Source: SZUA-521 sp041738285 (GTDB taxonomy: Bacteria; Pseudomonadota; Gammaproteobacteria; Pseudomonadales; Azotimanducaceae). Taken from it: a stretch of 64,000 nucleotides of DNA. This document shows, piece by piece, positions 1 through 6,919 of the stretch. The position numbers were made by a program, and so were the translations under genes. The stretch spans positions 1-64,000 of the forward strand of contig JBGSQB010000180.1 of assembly GCA_041738285.1 (NCBI GenBank), written 5' to 3'. Below the pieces are notes generated by a model. It was not told where the DNA came from and searched no databases. It saw only the letters and a program-made list of their open reading frames with translations. How positions within the stretch are numbered: the first letter of the stretch is position 1; each line of letters opens with the position of its first letter.

Positions 1-66
1 GGCGTTGTTGTTGCGGCAAGCGAGTTCGATTTGGAGAGGAACCTCCGCATCTTGGAAGCGTTCTGA
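1..66 (+). CDS. 3' end of an unidentified cassette gene (partial)
   Basis: The window opens inside an open frame whose last 21 codons end in TGA (the protein ends NLRILEAF). It stops 66 bp before the first attC, which is where a cassette gene should end. Too little is visible for a family call, and a chance open frame is possible. Bases 67-132 hold nothing I recognise. Confidence 0.4.
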   Translation, partial: GVVVAASEFDLERNLRILEAF

Positions 67-132
67 AGTGCACAAAACTGTCGGGTTCAAAGGGCTGCGC
101 CAATCAAGCGCGAGTAGGGTTGGTGGCGCGCC

Positions 133-231
133 GCCTAACCCGTCGTTGCAGCGGACCCACCAGGGCGTCATCAAACTTGCGTGCGCAAGTTTGCCGCCGC
201 CCTGCCGGGCCGCTGAACTCAATCGTTAGGC
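133..231 (+). repeat. attC site 1 (99 bp, intact, type form)
   Basis: R'' GCCTAAC, L'' TCGTTGCAGCGG, a central hairpin built on AAACTTGC and GCAAGTTT, L' GGGCCGCTGAAC, R' GTTAGGC. L'' and L' pair imperfectly, as in folded bottom-strand attC substrates of integron integrases. This form repeats through the left part of the array. Confidence 0.93.
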
Positions 232-288
232 GGCACAGCAGTGTCCTGAACGACGCCGAGCGACTTCGAAGGAGGGGCACGAAACTCT

Positions 289-684
289 ATGACGATTGAT
301 CACGACACCGCGAGGAAGCTAGCCGCCGCCTATACGGCAGCTTGGAATTCCAGATCACCGGAAGCCGTTGCATCGTTCTATGCGCAAGATGGCCGCATCG
401 TCATCAACCGAGGCGATCCGTGGATTGGTCAGAAGGGAGTCGCGGACATGGCGGCTGGCTTCTTCGCGGATGTTCCCGACCTCAAACTTGTGTGCGACGC
501 CGTGCGATGTGCGGGGAACCACGTCGCATACTTTTGGACGTTTGCGGGTACTCATGCCTTGACCGGCAACTCACTGCGCGTCGTTGGCTGGGAGGAGTGG
601 GATCTTGGTCCCGACGAGAAGATTGCGGCATCGCGCGGCTTGTTCGATGCGGAGGACTATGAGCGTCAGACGCACTCGCATTAG
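289..684 (+). CDS. SnoaL-like / NTF2-fold protein
   Basis: 131 aa, the usual size of a one-domain SnoaL-like cone-fold protein. The N-terminus has the typical helix (ARKLAAAYTAAWNSRSPEAV), followed by a VASFYAQDG strand and the W-x-G-x-x-G segment (WIGQKGVADM) that starts the second helix. The C-terminal strands (VAYFWTFAGTH, VVGWEEW) fit the family. Members bind small hydrophobic ligands or catalyse isomerase, hydrolase or cyclase reactions; the substrate cannot be read here. An AAGGAGG-like ribosome site lies about 15 bp before the ATG. It is the only gene of its cassette and ends 21 bp before its attC. Confidence 0.75.
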   Translation: MTIDHDTARKLAAAYTAAWNSRSPEAVASFYAQDGRIVINRGDPWIGQKGVADMAAGFFADVPDLKLVCDAVRCAGNHVAYFWTFAGTHALTGNSLRVVGWEEWDLGPDEKIAASRGLFDAEDYERQTHSH

Positions 685-705
685 CCTAGCTGGGACGGTG
701 GTGCC

Positions 706-804
706 GCCTAACCAGGCGATGGAGTTGACGCCAAGGGCTGTCATCAAACTTGCGTGCGCAAGTTTGCCGCCAGCCCTCGTCGCAACTCATCGCCGACGTT
801 AGGC
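706..804 (+). repeat. attC site 2 (99 bp, intact)
   Basis: R'' GCCTAAC and R' GTTAGGC are intact. L'' is divergent (TGGAGTTGACGCC) and L' reads GCAACTCATCGCC, so the outer arms changed together and still pair. The central AAACTTGCGTGCGCAAGTTT hairpin is the standard one. Confidence 0.9.
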
Positions 805-832
805 CGCATTAGGTGTAGCCCGGGGCTTCATC

Positions 833-861
833 TTGCGCTGTGCATACGACGTGCATACAAT
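833..861 (+). promoter_or_regulatory. brnTA promoter with tandem operator
   Basis: TTGCGC (833-838), a 17-bp spacer and TACAAT (856-861) make a plausible sigma-70 promoter inside the cassette. The octamer GTGCATAC occurs twice (840-847 and 851-858) with an 11-bp period, one helical turn, overlapping the spacer and -10. BrnA antitoxins are known autorepressors, so this is the likely BrnA operator. The brnT ATG starts 5 bases after the -10, with no Shine-Dalgarno sequence, so the transcript is probably leaderless. Confidence 0.6.
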
Positions 862-866
862 AGCCA

Positions 867-1136
867 ATGCGCTTCGTATGGGACACATCGAAGGCCCGTG
901 AGAACCTGCGACGACATGGTGTCGACTTTGCCGATGCCGCAGTCGCTCTGGAGGACGAGAACGCCCTCACGATCGAGGACGCCGATCATGACGAACCCCG
1001 ATTCAAGACGCTCTGCATAGGCCCTGAGCTTAATGTTCTCCTTGTCGTCCACGCCCTAAGACAGCGTGACACCATCAGAATCATCAGCGCCGCAGAGCGA
1101 ATCGCAAACAAACCCAGCAGTACTACCAGGGGCTAA
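867..1136 (+). CDS. brnT: BrnT-family toxin
   Basis: 89 aa, the family's size. The opening RFVWDTSKARENLRRHGVDF is the classic BrnT start (F-x-W-D-xx-K-xx-x-N-xx-KHG-V-x-F), followed by the acidic D-E-P-R-F segment and a C-terminal TIRIISAAERI strand and helix. BrnT toxins are RelE-fold ribonucleases that block translation. The gene lies upstream of brnA with 3 bases between, the usual toxin-first order, and is driven by its own promoter inside the cassette. Reading frame and motifs look intact, so the toxin is probably active. Confidence 0.9.
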   Translation: MRFVWDTSKARENLRRHGVDFADAAVALEDENALTIEDADHDEPRFKTLCIGPELNVLLVVHALRQRDTIRIISAAERIANKPSSTTRG

Positions 1137-1139
1137 CCA

Positions 1140-1388
1140 ATGGCTGACGACTTTAGTAAAGGCAAGCGAGGCGCCGTGGCCCGTTCCGACTCCGCCAAGG
1201 TCCGGATCACGATTCGGCTCGATGCCGAGATCATTGATCACTTCAAACACGTCGTGCATGAGGCTGGTGGCGGCAATTACCAGACACTATTGAACGACGC
1301 ACTGCTTGCACACATCCGCGGCACCGATCAGGCGCTGGAGAAGCGTCTCAGGCGTATCATTCGCGAAGAAATGAAGAAGGCAGGATAG
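1140..1388 (+). CDS. brnA: BrnA-family antitoxin
   Basis: 82 aa. The central segment KVRITIRLDAEIIDHFK is a ribbon-helix-helix strand and helix of the BrnA type; the C-terminal helix (LRRIIREEMKK) is the likely toxin-binding part. It neutralises BrnT and should repress the shared promoter through the GTGCATAC repeats upstream. No attC follows it: the stop codon is followed within two bases by the broken start of an acetyltransferase gene, so this cassette has lost its own recombination site. Confidence 0.88.
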   Translation: MADDFSKGKRGAVARSDSAKVRITIRLDAEIIDHFKHVVHEAGGGNYQTLLNDALLAHIRGTDQALEKRLRRIIREEMKKAG

Positions 1389-1402
1389 GTGCGTTTCGCG
1401 AC

Positions 1403-1831
1403 ATGCGATTCGCGGCGGGAGACGAAGCAGAGCTCGTCACGACGCTGCGGACAGAGGGCGCACTGAAGGTCTCCCTAGTCGCAGAACTCAATGGCACCGT
1501 GATCGGACAGATCGCGTTCTCGCCAGCCCGTCCAGCAGATGGGTCTAAGGCTTGGTACGCGCTGGGTCCAGTGGCGGTTCTACCCGTCCATCAGGGTCAA
1601 GGCATCGGTTCGAGGCTCGTAAGAGAGGGTCTTCGTACCATCTCGGCGTTGGGTGCGATGGGCTGCATTCTCACCGGCAACCCTGCCTACTACACCCGCT
1701 TCGGTTTCAGTCTCTCGCCAGGTAACACGCCACCTTCTGAGCCACCCGAGTATCTCATGTTCAAGGTACTTGGCACGCAAGTACCCAAAGGTCCAATCTA
1801 CTTCCATGAGGCATTCAAAAGTGCGGCCTAA
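1403..1831 (+). CDS. N-terminally truncated GNAT acetyltransferase (YhbS-like)
   Basis: 142 aa. The body is a GNAT fold: LVAELNGTVIGQIAFSP (beta 2-3), LGPVAVLPVHQGQGIGSRLV (beta 4 and the acetyl-CoA-binding Q/R-x-x-G-x-G loop) and AYYTRFGF (C-terminal strand). YhbS-like relatives carry about 25 more N-terminal residues. Family-like sequence continues upstream of the first ATG in the same frame (AFRDM) up to the brnA stop codon, so the gene was cut by a deletion that also removed the attC of the brnTA cassette. There is no ribosome site and probably no function. The stop codon TAA lies inside the following attC. Confidence 0.7.
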   Translation: MRFAAGDEAELVTTLRTEGALKVSLVAELNGTVIGQIAFSPARPADGSKAWYALGPVAVLPVHQGQGIGSRLVREGLRTISALGAMGCILTGNPAYYTRFGFSLSPGNTPPSEPPEYLMFKVLGTQVPKGPIYFHEAFKSAA

Positions 1832-1924
1832 CAATTCGGTGAAGCGGACCCAACAGGGCGTCATCAAACTTGCGTGCGCAAGTTTGCCGCCGCCCTGTCG
1901 GGCCGCTTACCTCCACCGTTAGGC
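1826..1924 (+). repeat. attC site 3 (99 bp, intact)
   Basis: Standard form: GCCTAAC, CGGTGAAGCGGACC, central hairpin, GGGCCGCTTACC, GTTAGGC. The upstream gene takes its stop codon from the R'' core. Confidence 0.93.
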
Positions 1925-1952
1925 GGCGCGAACCGGCATTGGAGTTACTCAA

Positions 1953-2321
1953 ATGATCAAGACGCAGGGCCTTACTCACATCCACCTGGTGGTCCGAGAT
2001 CTCGAGCGCTCGTTGAAGTTCTACGAGGACGTGTTTGGGATGAAGGAACGATTTCGAGACGGTCCGAAGATGGCTTTTCTCAACACCCCGGGCAGCAGGG
2101 ATTTGATCACGCTCAACGAAGACCCAATCGAAGCAGAAAAGGCCGGCAGGAGTGGGGGCATCGCTCACTTCGGCTTCCGCCTTGCGAGTCCAGCCGACCT
2201 GGATGCGGCAATCCGGGAAGTGCAAGGCGCGGGCGGAAAGTTTATCCGACGCGGGGAGCACAACCCCGGCGCACCCTACGCCTATGTTGAGGATCCTGAT
2301 GGCTACGTCATCGAGTTGTAG
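1953..2321 (+). CDS. VOC / glyoxalase-like protein
   Basis: 122 aa, one vicinal-oxygen-chelate domain made of two beta-alpha-beta-beta-beta modules. Metal-ligand positions are visible: His in THIHLVV near the start, a His in IAHFGFRL at the middle, and the Glu near the end of DPDGYVIEL. The family covers glyoxalase I, fosfomycin thiol transferases and ring-cleaving dioxygenases; the substrate is not readable. The ATG lies 28 bp after the preceding attC, and the gene is alone in its cassette. Confidence 0.85.
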   Translation: MIKTQGLTHIHLVVRDLERSLKFYEDVFGMKERFRDGPKMAFLNTPGSRDLITLNEDPIEAEKAGRSGGIAHFGFRLASPADLDAAIREVQGAGGKFIRRGEHNPGAPYAYVEDPDGYVIEL

Positions 2322-2339
2322 GGGTCAGTGCAGCGTGCC

Positions 2340-2438
2340 GCCTAACAATCGCGTGCAGCTGACCCACCAAACTCGCATCAAATTTGCGTGCGCTAATTTG
2401 CCGCCAGTTTGCCGGGCAGCTGACGCGAGACGTTAGGC
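2340..2438 (+). repeat. attC site 4 (99 bp, intact)
   Basis: GCCTAAC and GTTAGGC cores are intact. The outer arms are the variant GTGCAGCTGACC / GGGCAGCTGACG and still pair. The central hairpin arms are AAATTTGC and GCTAATTTG. Confidence 0.92.
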
Positions 2439-2446
2439 GGCACGAT

Positions 2447-2914
2447 ATGCGCTCCACCGTGCCAGCCGTTCGAATCGATGACTTCGAAACTGCCGACACC
2501 GAGTCGCTGGTGCGAATGTGGCGCGAGAGCTTCGAGTACGGCGTCGGAATCGTCGATCCAAATCCCCTTGAAGGGCAAGCTACTTACTTCCGCAACGAAG
2601 TGCTACCGCACTATCGCGTCCGGATTGCTAGATCTGGGCGAGAGATGGTTGGATTCATCGCTTCCAACGACGAGTCCGTAGCGCAACTCCACGTTAGGGT
2701 TAGCAACATCCGCCAAGGCATCGGCACGTCGCTTCTAGACTTGGCGAAGGCTGAATCCTCGGGCAGCCTGTGGCTCTTCACATTTGCCAAGAACACCCGA
2801 GCGTGCGCCTTCTACGAGAGCCAAGGCTTTAGTGTCGCCCAAAGGAGCTTCGAACCAACCTGGCAACTTGACGACGTCAAGTACGTCTGGACGCGTTGCG
2901 ATAGTGCCGCCTAA
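2447..2914 (+). CDS. GNAT family acetyltransferase
   Basis: 155 aa from the ATG just after the attC; a longer in-frame start exists but would translate the recombination site. GNAT signature: VRIDDFETADTESLVRMW (alpha 1), MVGFIASND (beta 4 side), LHVRVSNIRQGIGTSLLDLA (acetyl-CoA loop R-Q-G-I-G-T) and ACAFYESQGF (C-terminal helix and strand). It would transfer an acetyl group from acetyl-CoA to an unknown amine. The stop codon is supplied by the R'' core of the next attC. Confidence 0.85.
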   Translation: MRSTVPAVRIDDFETADTESLVRMWRESFEYGVGIVDPNPLEGQATYFRNEVLPHYRVRIARSGREMVGFIASNDESVAQLHVRVSNIRQGIGTSLLDLAKAESSGSLWLFTFAKNTRACAFYESQGFSVAQRSFEPTWQLDDVKYVWTRCDSAA

Positions 2915-3007
2915 CCTCTCGTTGCAGCGGACCCAACAGGGCGTCATCAAACTTGCATTCGCAAGTTTGACGCCGCCCTGTCGGGCCGCTCAACTCAATC
3001 GTTAGGC
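2909..3007 (+). repeat. attC site 5 (99 bp, intact)
   Basis: Standard form. The central hairpin reads AAACTTGCATTCGCAAGTTT, with one loop change. The R' core at 3001-3007 also carries, on the minus strand, the stop codon of the antitoxin gene that follows. Confidence 0.93.
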
Positions 3008-3331
3008 CGCACGGGCCGTCGTCATCGCCTTAGCGATTTCCTTGGTGGTCGCTCCCAGGGCCAGAAGCGCTTTAACGAGAAGATCAATGCTCACCGAGGG
3101 GTCACCAGCCTCCATCTTCGCCACACGAGACTGGCTCGAGTTCATCAATTCGGCGAGCGCATCTTGCGTCACCCCTTCCTTCTCACGCAGTCGCTTCAGG
3201 CGTTCGCTCAATGCCAGCTTCAGCTCAACGTAGGCTACTTCCTCATCGGTAAGGCCTAGGAACTCCTGCGCGTCTCCGACCTTCCAGCCCTTGCGTTCCA
3301 AACGCTGCCGTTTAGCCTGTTTCATCGTCAT
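3002..3331 (-). CDS. HigA-like XRE antitoxin
   Basis: 109 aa. An N-terminal tail is followed by a helix-turn-helix of the Cro/CI type: LALSERLKRLREKEGVTQDALAEL and then SQSRVAKMEAGDPSVSIDLLVKAL. It overlaps the upstream toxin gene by 20 bp, the usual toxin-antitoxin coupling. It should neutralise the toxin and bind the TATGTC-N6-GACATA dyad before the operon. The cassette is inverted against the array and the antitoxin stop codon lies in the neighbouring attC core. An exact 45-bp copy of its 3' end occurs again at 16233-16277. Confidence 0.85.
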   Translation of the reverse strand: MTMKQAKRQRLERKGWKVGDAQEFLGLTDEEVAYVELKLALSERLKRLREKEGVTQDALAELMNSSQSRVAKMEAGDPSVSIDLLVKALLALGATTKEIAKAMTTARAA

Positions 3332-3653
3332 AGTTCCTCAATCTTCGGGCACACGTGGCAATCACAGCCTTCGGTGTTTGCGCCGTCTTCTTGGAAAACA
3401 CTTCTGCAATCACGATGGCATCCGCATCGATTCGGTACACCACTCGCCACGTGCGGCCCTCGTCATTTATCCTCAGCTCGTGGCAACTACGACCAATCGA
3501 CGGCATTGGCCGCGAATGGGGCATCCCGATCAGGTCACCCCGCTGAAGTCGGCGCAGCAGGTAACCGGCTTCGACCCTGGCAGCCGCTGACAGCGGAGGG
3601 GTCTTGATCTCCCCATGCAGCCAGACGAGGGGCTTGTCGGTCGGGCTAATCAA
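3312..3653 (-). CDS. HigB-like (RelE superfamily, Gp49-type) toxin
   Basis: 113 aa from a TTG codon. The opening KPLVWLHGEIKTPP, then GYLLRRLQRGD, GMPHSRPMPSIG, CHELRI, TWRVVYRID and VFSKKT is the typical order of phage-derived Gp49-like HigB toxins, which cleave translated mRNA. It is first in the operon, before its antitoxin. The start is uncertain: TTG is the only candidate upstream of the conserved KPLVWLHG. Confidence 0.85.
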   Translation of the reverse strand: MISPTDKPLVWLHGEIKTPPLSAAARVEAGYLLRRLQRGDLIGMPHSRPMPSIGRSCHELRINDEGRTWRVVYRIDADAIVIAEVFSKKTAQTPKAVIATCARRLRNYDDETG

Positions 3654-3660
3654 GAGACTC

Positions 3661-3678
3661 TATGTCATATCCGACATA
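3661..3678 (-). promoter_or_regulatory. HigA operator dyad in the higBA promoter
   Basis: Perfect inverted repeat TATGTC-N6-GACATA, ending 8 bp before the toxin start (minus strand). On the minus strand it fills the 17-bp spacer between TTGCAT (3685-3680) and TAGAGT (3662-3657). XRE antitoxins of this class bind such dyads to repress their own operon. Confidence 0.6.
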
Positions 3679-3690
3679 TATGCAATTGCG

Positions 3691-3789
3691 GCCTAACACG
3701 TCGTTGCAGCGGACCCACCAGGGCGTCATCAAACTTGCATGCGCAAGTTTGCCGCCGCCCTGCTGGGCCGCTTACCTCAAACGTTAGTC
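3691..3789 (+). repeat. attC site 6 (99 bp, R' variant GTTAGTC)
   Basis: Standard body and central hairpin AAACTTGCATGCGCAAGTTT. The R' core reads GTTAGTC, which still fits GTTRRRY-like cores poorly at one base. Confidence 0.9.
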
Positions 3790-3804
3790 GTCACACCAAC
3801 GCCC

Positions 3805-4371
3805 ATGTCCCAGACGCAGCCCTACGTGCTTTACCTGCTCATCGTTGCCTGCGAGATAGGCTTCTGGTTGGTTCTGGTGATTGGCTTGGCTGTTCGCTAC
3901 CTGTTGGGGCGAGATGTTGCCAGTCGATGGCTACTCCGGTCCTTGCCTCTCATTGACCTTCTGTTGTTGGTCTTCACGGCCTGGGACCTCTCCAACGGTA
4001 CGCGAGCGGTGTTCGCTCACGGACTGGCCGCCGTTTATGTGGGCTTCACGATCACCTTCGGTTCAGTCGCAATCCAATGGGCTGATGCGCACTTCGCTCA
4101 TCACTTCGCGGGTAGGCCCGCACCGGAGCAGGCACCAAAGGGATGGGCAGCGGTGCGCCTGGACCTTGAACTGTGGTTGCGGTGCATCACGGCTTGGATC
4201 GTGGCGCTTGCGTTGATTGAGGCACTGACGGCATACGTTGGTAACGAAGCGATCACACAGCCGCTCCGTGCCTGGTACAGGTATGGTCTCGGCAGTGTCT
4301 TGTTCTGGTTTATCTTCGGCCCCGCATGGAGCCTGGTGTTCTTTCGCCGTGAGGCCCGCGGTGACGTCTAG
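3805..4371 (+). CDS. Multipass membrane protein, unknown function
   Basis: 188 aa from the first ATG after the attC. About five hydrophobic segments, near residues 9-33, 47-61, 70-90, 120-140 and 165-182, are separated by short basic loops (RRSLP, FFRREARGDV at the C-terminus), so it is an inner-membrane protein. I do not recognise a family or a catalytic motif. It is alone in its cassette and lacks a clear ribosome site. A start inside the attC, 22 codons upstream, is in frame but would translate the recombination site. Confidence 0.6.
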   Translation: MSQTQPYVLYLLIVACEIGFWLVLVIGLAVRYLLGRDVASRWLLRSLPLIDLLLLVFTAWDLSNGTRAVFAHGLAAVYVGFTITFGSVAIQWADAHFAHHFAGRPAPEQAPKGWAAVRLDLELWLRCITAWIVALALIEALTAYVGNEAITQPLRAWYRYGLGSVLFWFIFGPAWSLVFFRREARGDV

Positions 4372-4398
4372 GTTCAACTTTGAAGTGCAACAACCTGC

Positions 4399-4498
4399 GC
4401 CTAACATCCGCATGCAGTTGACCCACCAAAGCGTCATCCATTTTGCATGCGCAAAATGGCCGCCACTTTTGGCGGGCAACTGATGCTTGGCGTTAGCT
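4399..4498 (+). repeat. attC site 7 (100 bp, divergent body)
   Basis: R'' GCCTAAC and R' GTTAGCT. Outer arms CATGCAGTTGACCC and GGGCAACTGATGC. The central arms CATTTTGC and GCAAAATGG replace the usual AAACTTGC and GCAAGTTT, with compensating changes that keep the hairpin. Confidence 0.88.
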
Positions 4499-4536
4499 GG
4501 CAATGCAAATTCATCACTAATCTCAAGAGAGCTGAA

Positions 4537-5100
4537 ATGCGGCATTTGAATCTGATCGTGGCAGTTGTCGTTTTGCTAGTATGTTACGGCCCAGTTCGAG
4601 CACAGGAAACCGAAGCTCCACGCCTGGAGCAGGCGACGATTTCTGTCGATCAGAAGCAATCCAGCATCGACATCAAAAACTATACCCTCATCACTGATAA
4701 CGCCAAGAGAGACCGTCCGGCCGCGTCTGAAATTATGCGAGTCAAAGCCGAGTGGCCGCGTGCAATGCAGACAAAGGACAAAGCGTTGTTTGAGTCAATT
4801 CTGGCTCGCTCCTTTACATTTCGCGCAGAAGACGAGTGGTATGAGCGAGACGCCTATATCCGTGATCGCGTCGGAAGCGAAGAGACTGTTGAGACGGTGC
4901 GGTACGAGAACTTGGTGCTTCAGCTTTTTGGCGAGGTCGCAGTCCTGACCTACCGCAACATTGTTTCTGGCGTTGATGGCGCCACCGGGCTTCCAGAAAT
5001 CTGGCACTACAGCTGGGCGGACGTCTTTCTTCTTGAAGACGAAAGATGGAAGATTGGCGGAAGCCACCTTATCAGTGAGCGGTCGGAAACTACCCGCTGA
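4537..5100 (+). CDS. Secreted DUF4440 / SnoaL-like protein
   Basis: 187 aa. Residues 1-22 are a signal peptide (a basic start, a VAVVVLLVCYG core and a VRAQ cleavage site), so the protein is exported. The mature part has an NTF2-like fold: ASEIMRVKAEWPRAMQTKD (first helix), LFESILARSFTF, a central YERDAYI helix, and the strands VAVLTYRNIVSG and ADVFLLEDERWKIGGSH, which match DUF4440 proteins. The role is unknown. The ATG at 4537 is preceded by AAGAGAG; the reading frame ends 3 bp before the next attC. Confidence 0.72.
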   Translation: MRHLNLIVAVVVLLVCYGPVRAQETEAPRLEQATISVDQKQSSIDIKNYTLITDNAKRDRPAASEIMRVKAEWPRAMQTKDKALFESILARSFTFRAEDEWYERDAYIRDRVGSEETVETVRYENLVLQLFGEVAVLTYRNIVSGVDGATGLPEIWHYSWADVFLLEDERWKIGGSHLISERSETTR

Positions 5101-5103
5101 GCC

Positions 5104-5254
5104 AGCTAACAACTCGCTCAAGCTCACGCCAAACCGAGCGCGATCGACTTATGAATAGTCTGGTACGGTCTAAACTCACCACAATGAACACACAGCCTCC
5201 AACGCCGGATGGCGCGCGAGAGCGTTTGGCGCAGCTTAGCTCTGTCCGTTATAC
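5104..5254 (+). repeat. attC site 8 (long form, about 151 bp)
   Basis: R'' AGCTAAC and R' GTTATAC enclose long arms: GCTCAAGCTCACGCCAAAC pairs with GTTTGGCGCAGCTTAGCTC apart from single mismatches, and CGAGCGCGA faces CGCGCGAGAG. It is about 50 bp longer than the other sites and has another body, so it came from a different attC lineage. Bases 5255-5325 hold nothing I recognise. Confidence 0.7.
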
Positions 5255-5325
5255 GGCACTCAACATGTCGCCCCCGACGTCCGCTTTCGACCCGTTGCAG
5301 ACATTCGCTGGATCGCACGCACGCT

Positions 5326-6126
5326 TCATTCACGCGTTTGAACGGGAATAACGTCCTTCACCGAATCGGATCTGCTGAATAGTGCGCTTCGGTAAAACCA
5401 GACGACCAGGAGAGCCGTAACTGTAAAGGTGATTGAATCGAAGGGCTGCGCATCCGGAAAGATCGGATTGTTCAGTTGGAAGTGCACCAATACTGCAAGA
5501 AGCAGACTACCGCGAGACGCATTAAACAGCGCGGTCATGATGATTGACGCAGAAAGTAGCGCTAGGAAGTACGGGAGAAACGACCATCCGCTTTGCGGTG
5601 TTCCGGTCAAGACGAAAGCGGGGATATGCCAAACACCCCAAACCACCCCCAAAATCAGACCGGCGTAAATCGGAGCGAACCGCCGCTGCAACAACGGTAA
5701 TACTACCCCTCGCCAACCAAACTCCTCGACCGGCCCGATGATCATGGCGATCCCAAGCCCGTTGATAATCTGAGCCCAGGTCGAAAACGGAAAGACGTAA
5801 GAGCCGAGAGATCCCTTTAGTAACGCGGCTGCTACCATGAGAAACGGTATGCCAAGAAAGATGAATGCATACCATCCCGCATGGCACTTCCACAAAAAGA
5901 GCCGTCCAACGAATCGACCCAAACCGTCAACGCCAGCTTCGCGTATGACCAGCAAAAATGCGGCGATACCGGGAGCATACACAGCCACCAGAAACAGCGG
6001 ATTGGTCATGCTGAGTGGACCGACGACGCCGATGATTGCGTCTGAGAAGAATAGGAAAGCGAGCGCTAAACCCCACGTCAGACCAAACGTGATAGAGAGG
6101 AAGGGTATCAGTGTCCTGATGGTCAT
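5326..6126 (-). CDS. CPBP-family intramembrane glutamic endopeptidase
   Basis: 266 aa and about eight hydrophobic segments. The ABI/CPBP motifs are present: EEFGWRG (residues 134-140, with the E-E-x-x-x-R pair), HIPAF (His167), and a C-terminal VLVHFQLNN segment with the last His/Asn. Bacterial members are linked to protein maturation and to self-immunity against bacteriocins; no target is visible here. It is inverted against the array, so it must have its own promoter. An upstream in-frame ATG at 6168 is an alternative start; neither has a good ribosome site. Confidence 0.85.
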   Translation of the reverse strand: MTIRTLIPFLSITFGLTWGLALAFLFFSDAIIGVVGPLSMTNPLFLVAVYAPGIAAFLLVIREAGVDGLGRFVGRLFLWKCHAGWYAFIFLGIPFLMVAAALLKGSLGSYVFPFSTWAQIINGLGIAMIIGPVEEFGWRGVVLPLLQRRFAPIYAGLILGVVWGVWHIPAFVLTGTPQSGWSFLPYFLALLSASIIMTALFNASRGSLLLAVLVHFQLNNPIFPDAQPFDSITFTVTALLVVWFYRSALFSRSDSVKDVIPVQTRE

Positions 6127-6224
6127 CGCTTGTTGGTTTTTGGTGGCAATCGAGAGCAAGTATTGCATGAGTCTAAAGGCAGTTCTTGGCCGAGAGAGGA
6201 CGATGGACGTGAACAGAAAGCGCC

Positions 6225-6323
6225 GTATAACATCTCGTTGTAGCGGACCCATCAGGGCGTCATCAAACTTGCATGCGCAAGTTTGCAGCCGCCCTGCCGG
6301 GCCGCTGAACCACGACGTTAGGC
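6225..6323 (+). repeat. attC site 9 (99 bp, R'' GTATAAC)
   Basis: The R'' core is GTATAAC while R' is GTTAGGC, so the two outer cores no longer match fully. The body, arms and central hairpin are standard. Confidence 0.9.
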
Positions 6324-6358
6324 GTCACCAGTAGCACGTTACGAGATTGGAGAGGTGA

Positions 6359-6814
6359 ATGGTCGAGCAAGGAAAGCCTATGATGCGTGAGAAAGGTCAG
6401 TCACTTTTGGCTCTTGGCGTAGTGCTGTTCATGTTGGGCCTTTTATCTGGATTCGCCATACAAGCAATGGCCAATCCGCGAATGGGATTAGCCGGACACC
6501 TCGAAGGAGTAATGAACGGCACGTTCTTAATGGTGGTGGGCGTAGCTTGGGTTCGCCTCAATCTCAGTGCTCGCCTAGAGTCTGTAACCTATTGGCTGGT
6601 CCTTTATGGTACGTATGCGAATTTGTTGTTCGTGCAGATGGCTGCGATCTTCGGAACAAGTAGAACGACTCCAATTGCAGGAGCAGGTTATAAAGGTCTT
6701 CCTTGGCAGGAGTCGCTTGTCAGCATCGGGCTTGTTTCGGTCGGTATCACGATGGTTCTAGCTTGTGCTCTTATGATTTGGGGATTCGTACGAAGGGATC
6801 ATGATGACGCCTAA
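6359..6814 (+). CDS. (Hydroxyamino)benzene mutase-like membrane protein
   Basis: 151 aa with four hydrophobic segments. After the first membrane segment comes HLEGVMNGTFLM, matching the conserved H-x-E/A-G-x-x-x-G motif of HabA-type proteins, which rearrange hydroxylaminobenzenes to aminophenols in nitroarene breakdown. The family match is moderate and the reaction is not certain. A TTGGAGAGG ribosome site sits correctly before the ATG. A second member of the same family lies outside the array at 52827-53207. The stop codon is formed by the R'' core of the next attC. Confidence 0.65.
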   Translation: MVEQGKPMMREKGQSLLALGVVLFMLGLLSGFAIQAMANPRMGLAGHLEGVMNGTFLMVVGVAWVRLNLSARLESVTYWLVLYGTYANLLFVQMAAIFGTSRTTPIAGAGYKGLPWQESLVSIGLVSVGITMVLACALMIWGFVRRDHDDA

Positions 6815-6904
6815 CAAGGCGATGAAGCGGACACTTGACCGCGGCTGTCTTCCGCTTCCGCTTCAGACATCCGCCCTCAAGTGCCGCTTATCGCGGCGTT
6901 AGGC
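6809..6904 (+). repeat. attC site 10 (96 bp, second body type)
   Basis: Cores GCCTAAC and GTTAGGC. The arms AAGCGGACACTTGA and TCAAGTGCCGCTT pair, and the apex is made of CGCTTCCGCTTC-like sequence instead of the usual AAACTTGC hairpin. The same left arm recurs, truncated, at 13669. Confidence 0.9.
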
Positions 6905-6919
6905 ACCTGGCGACCACCT

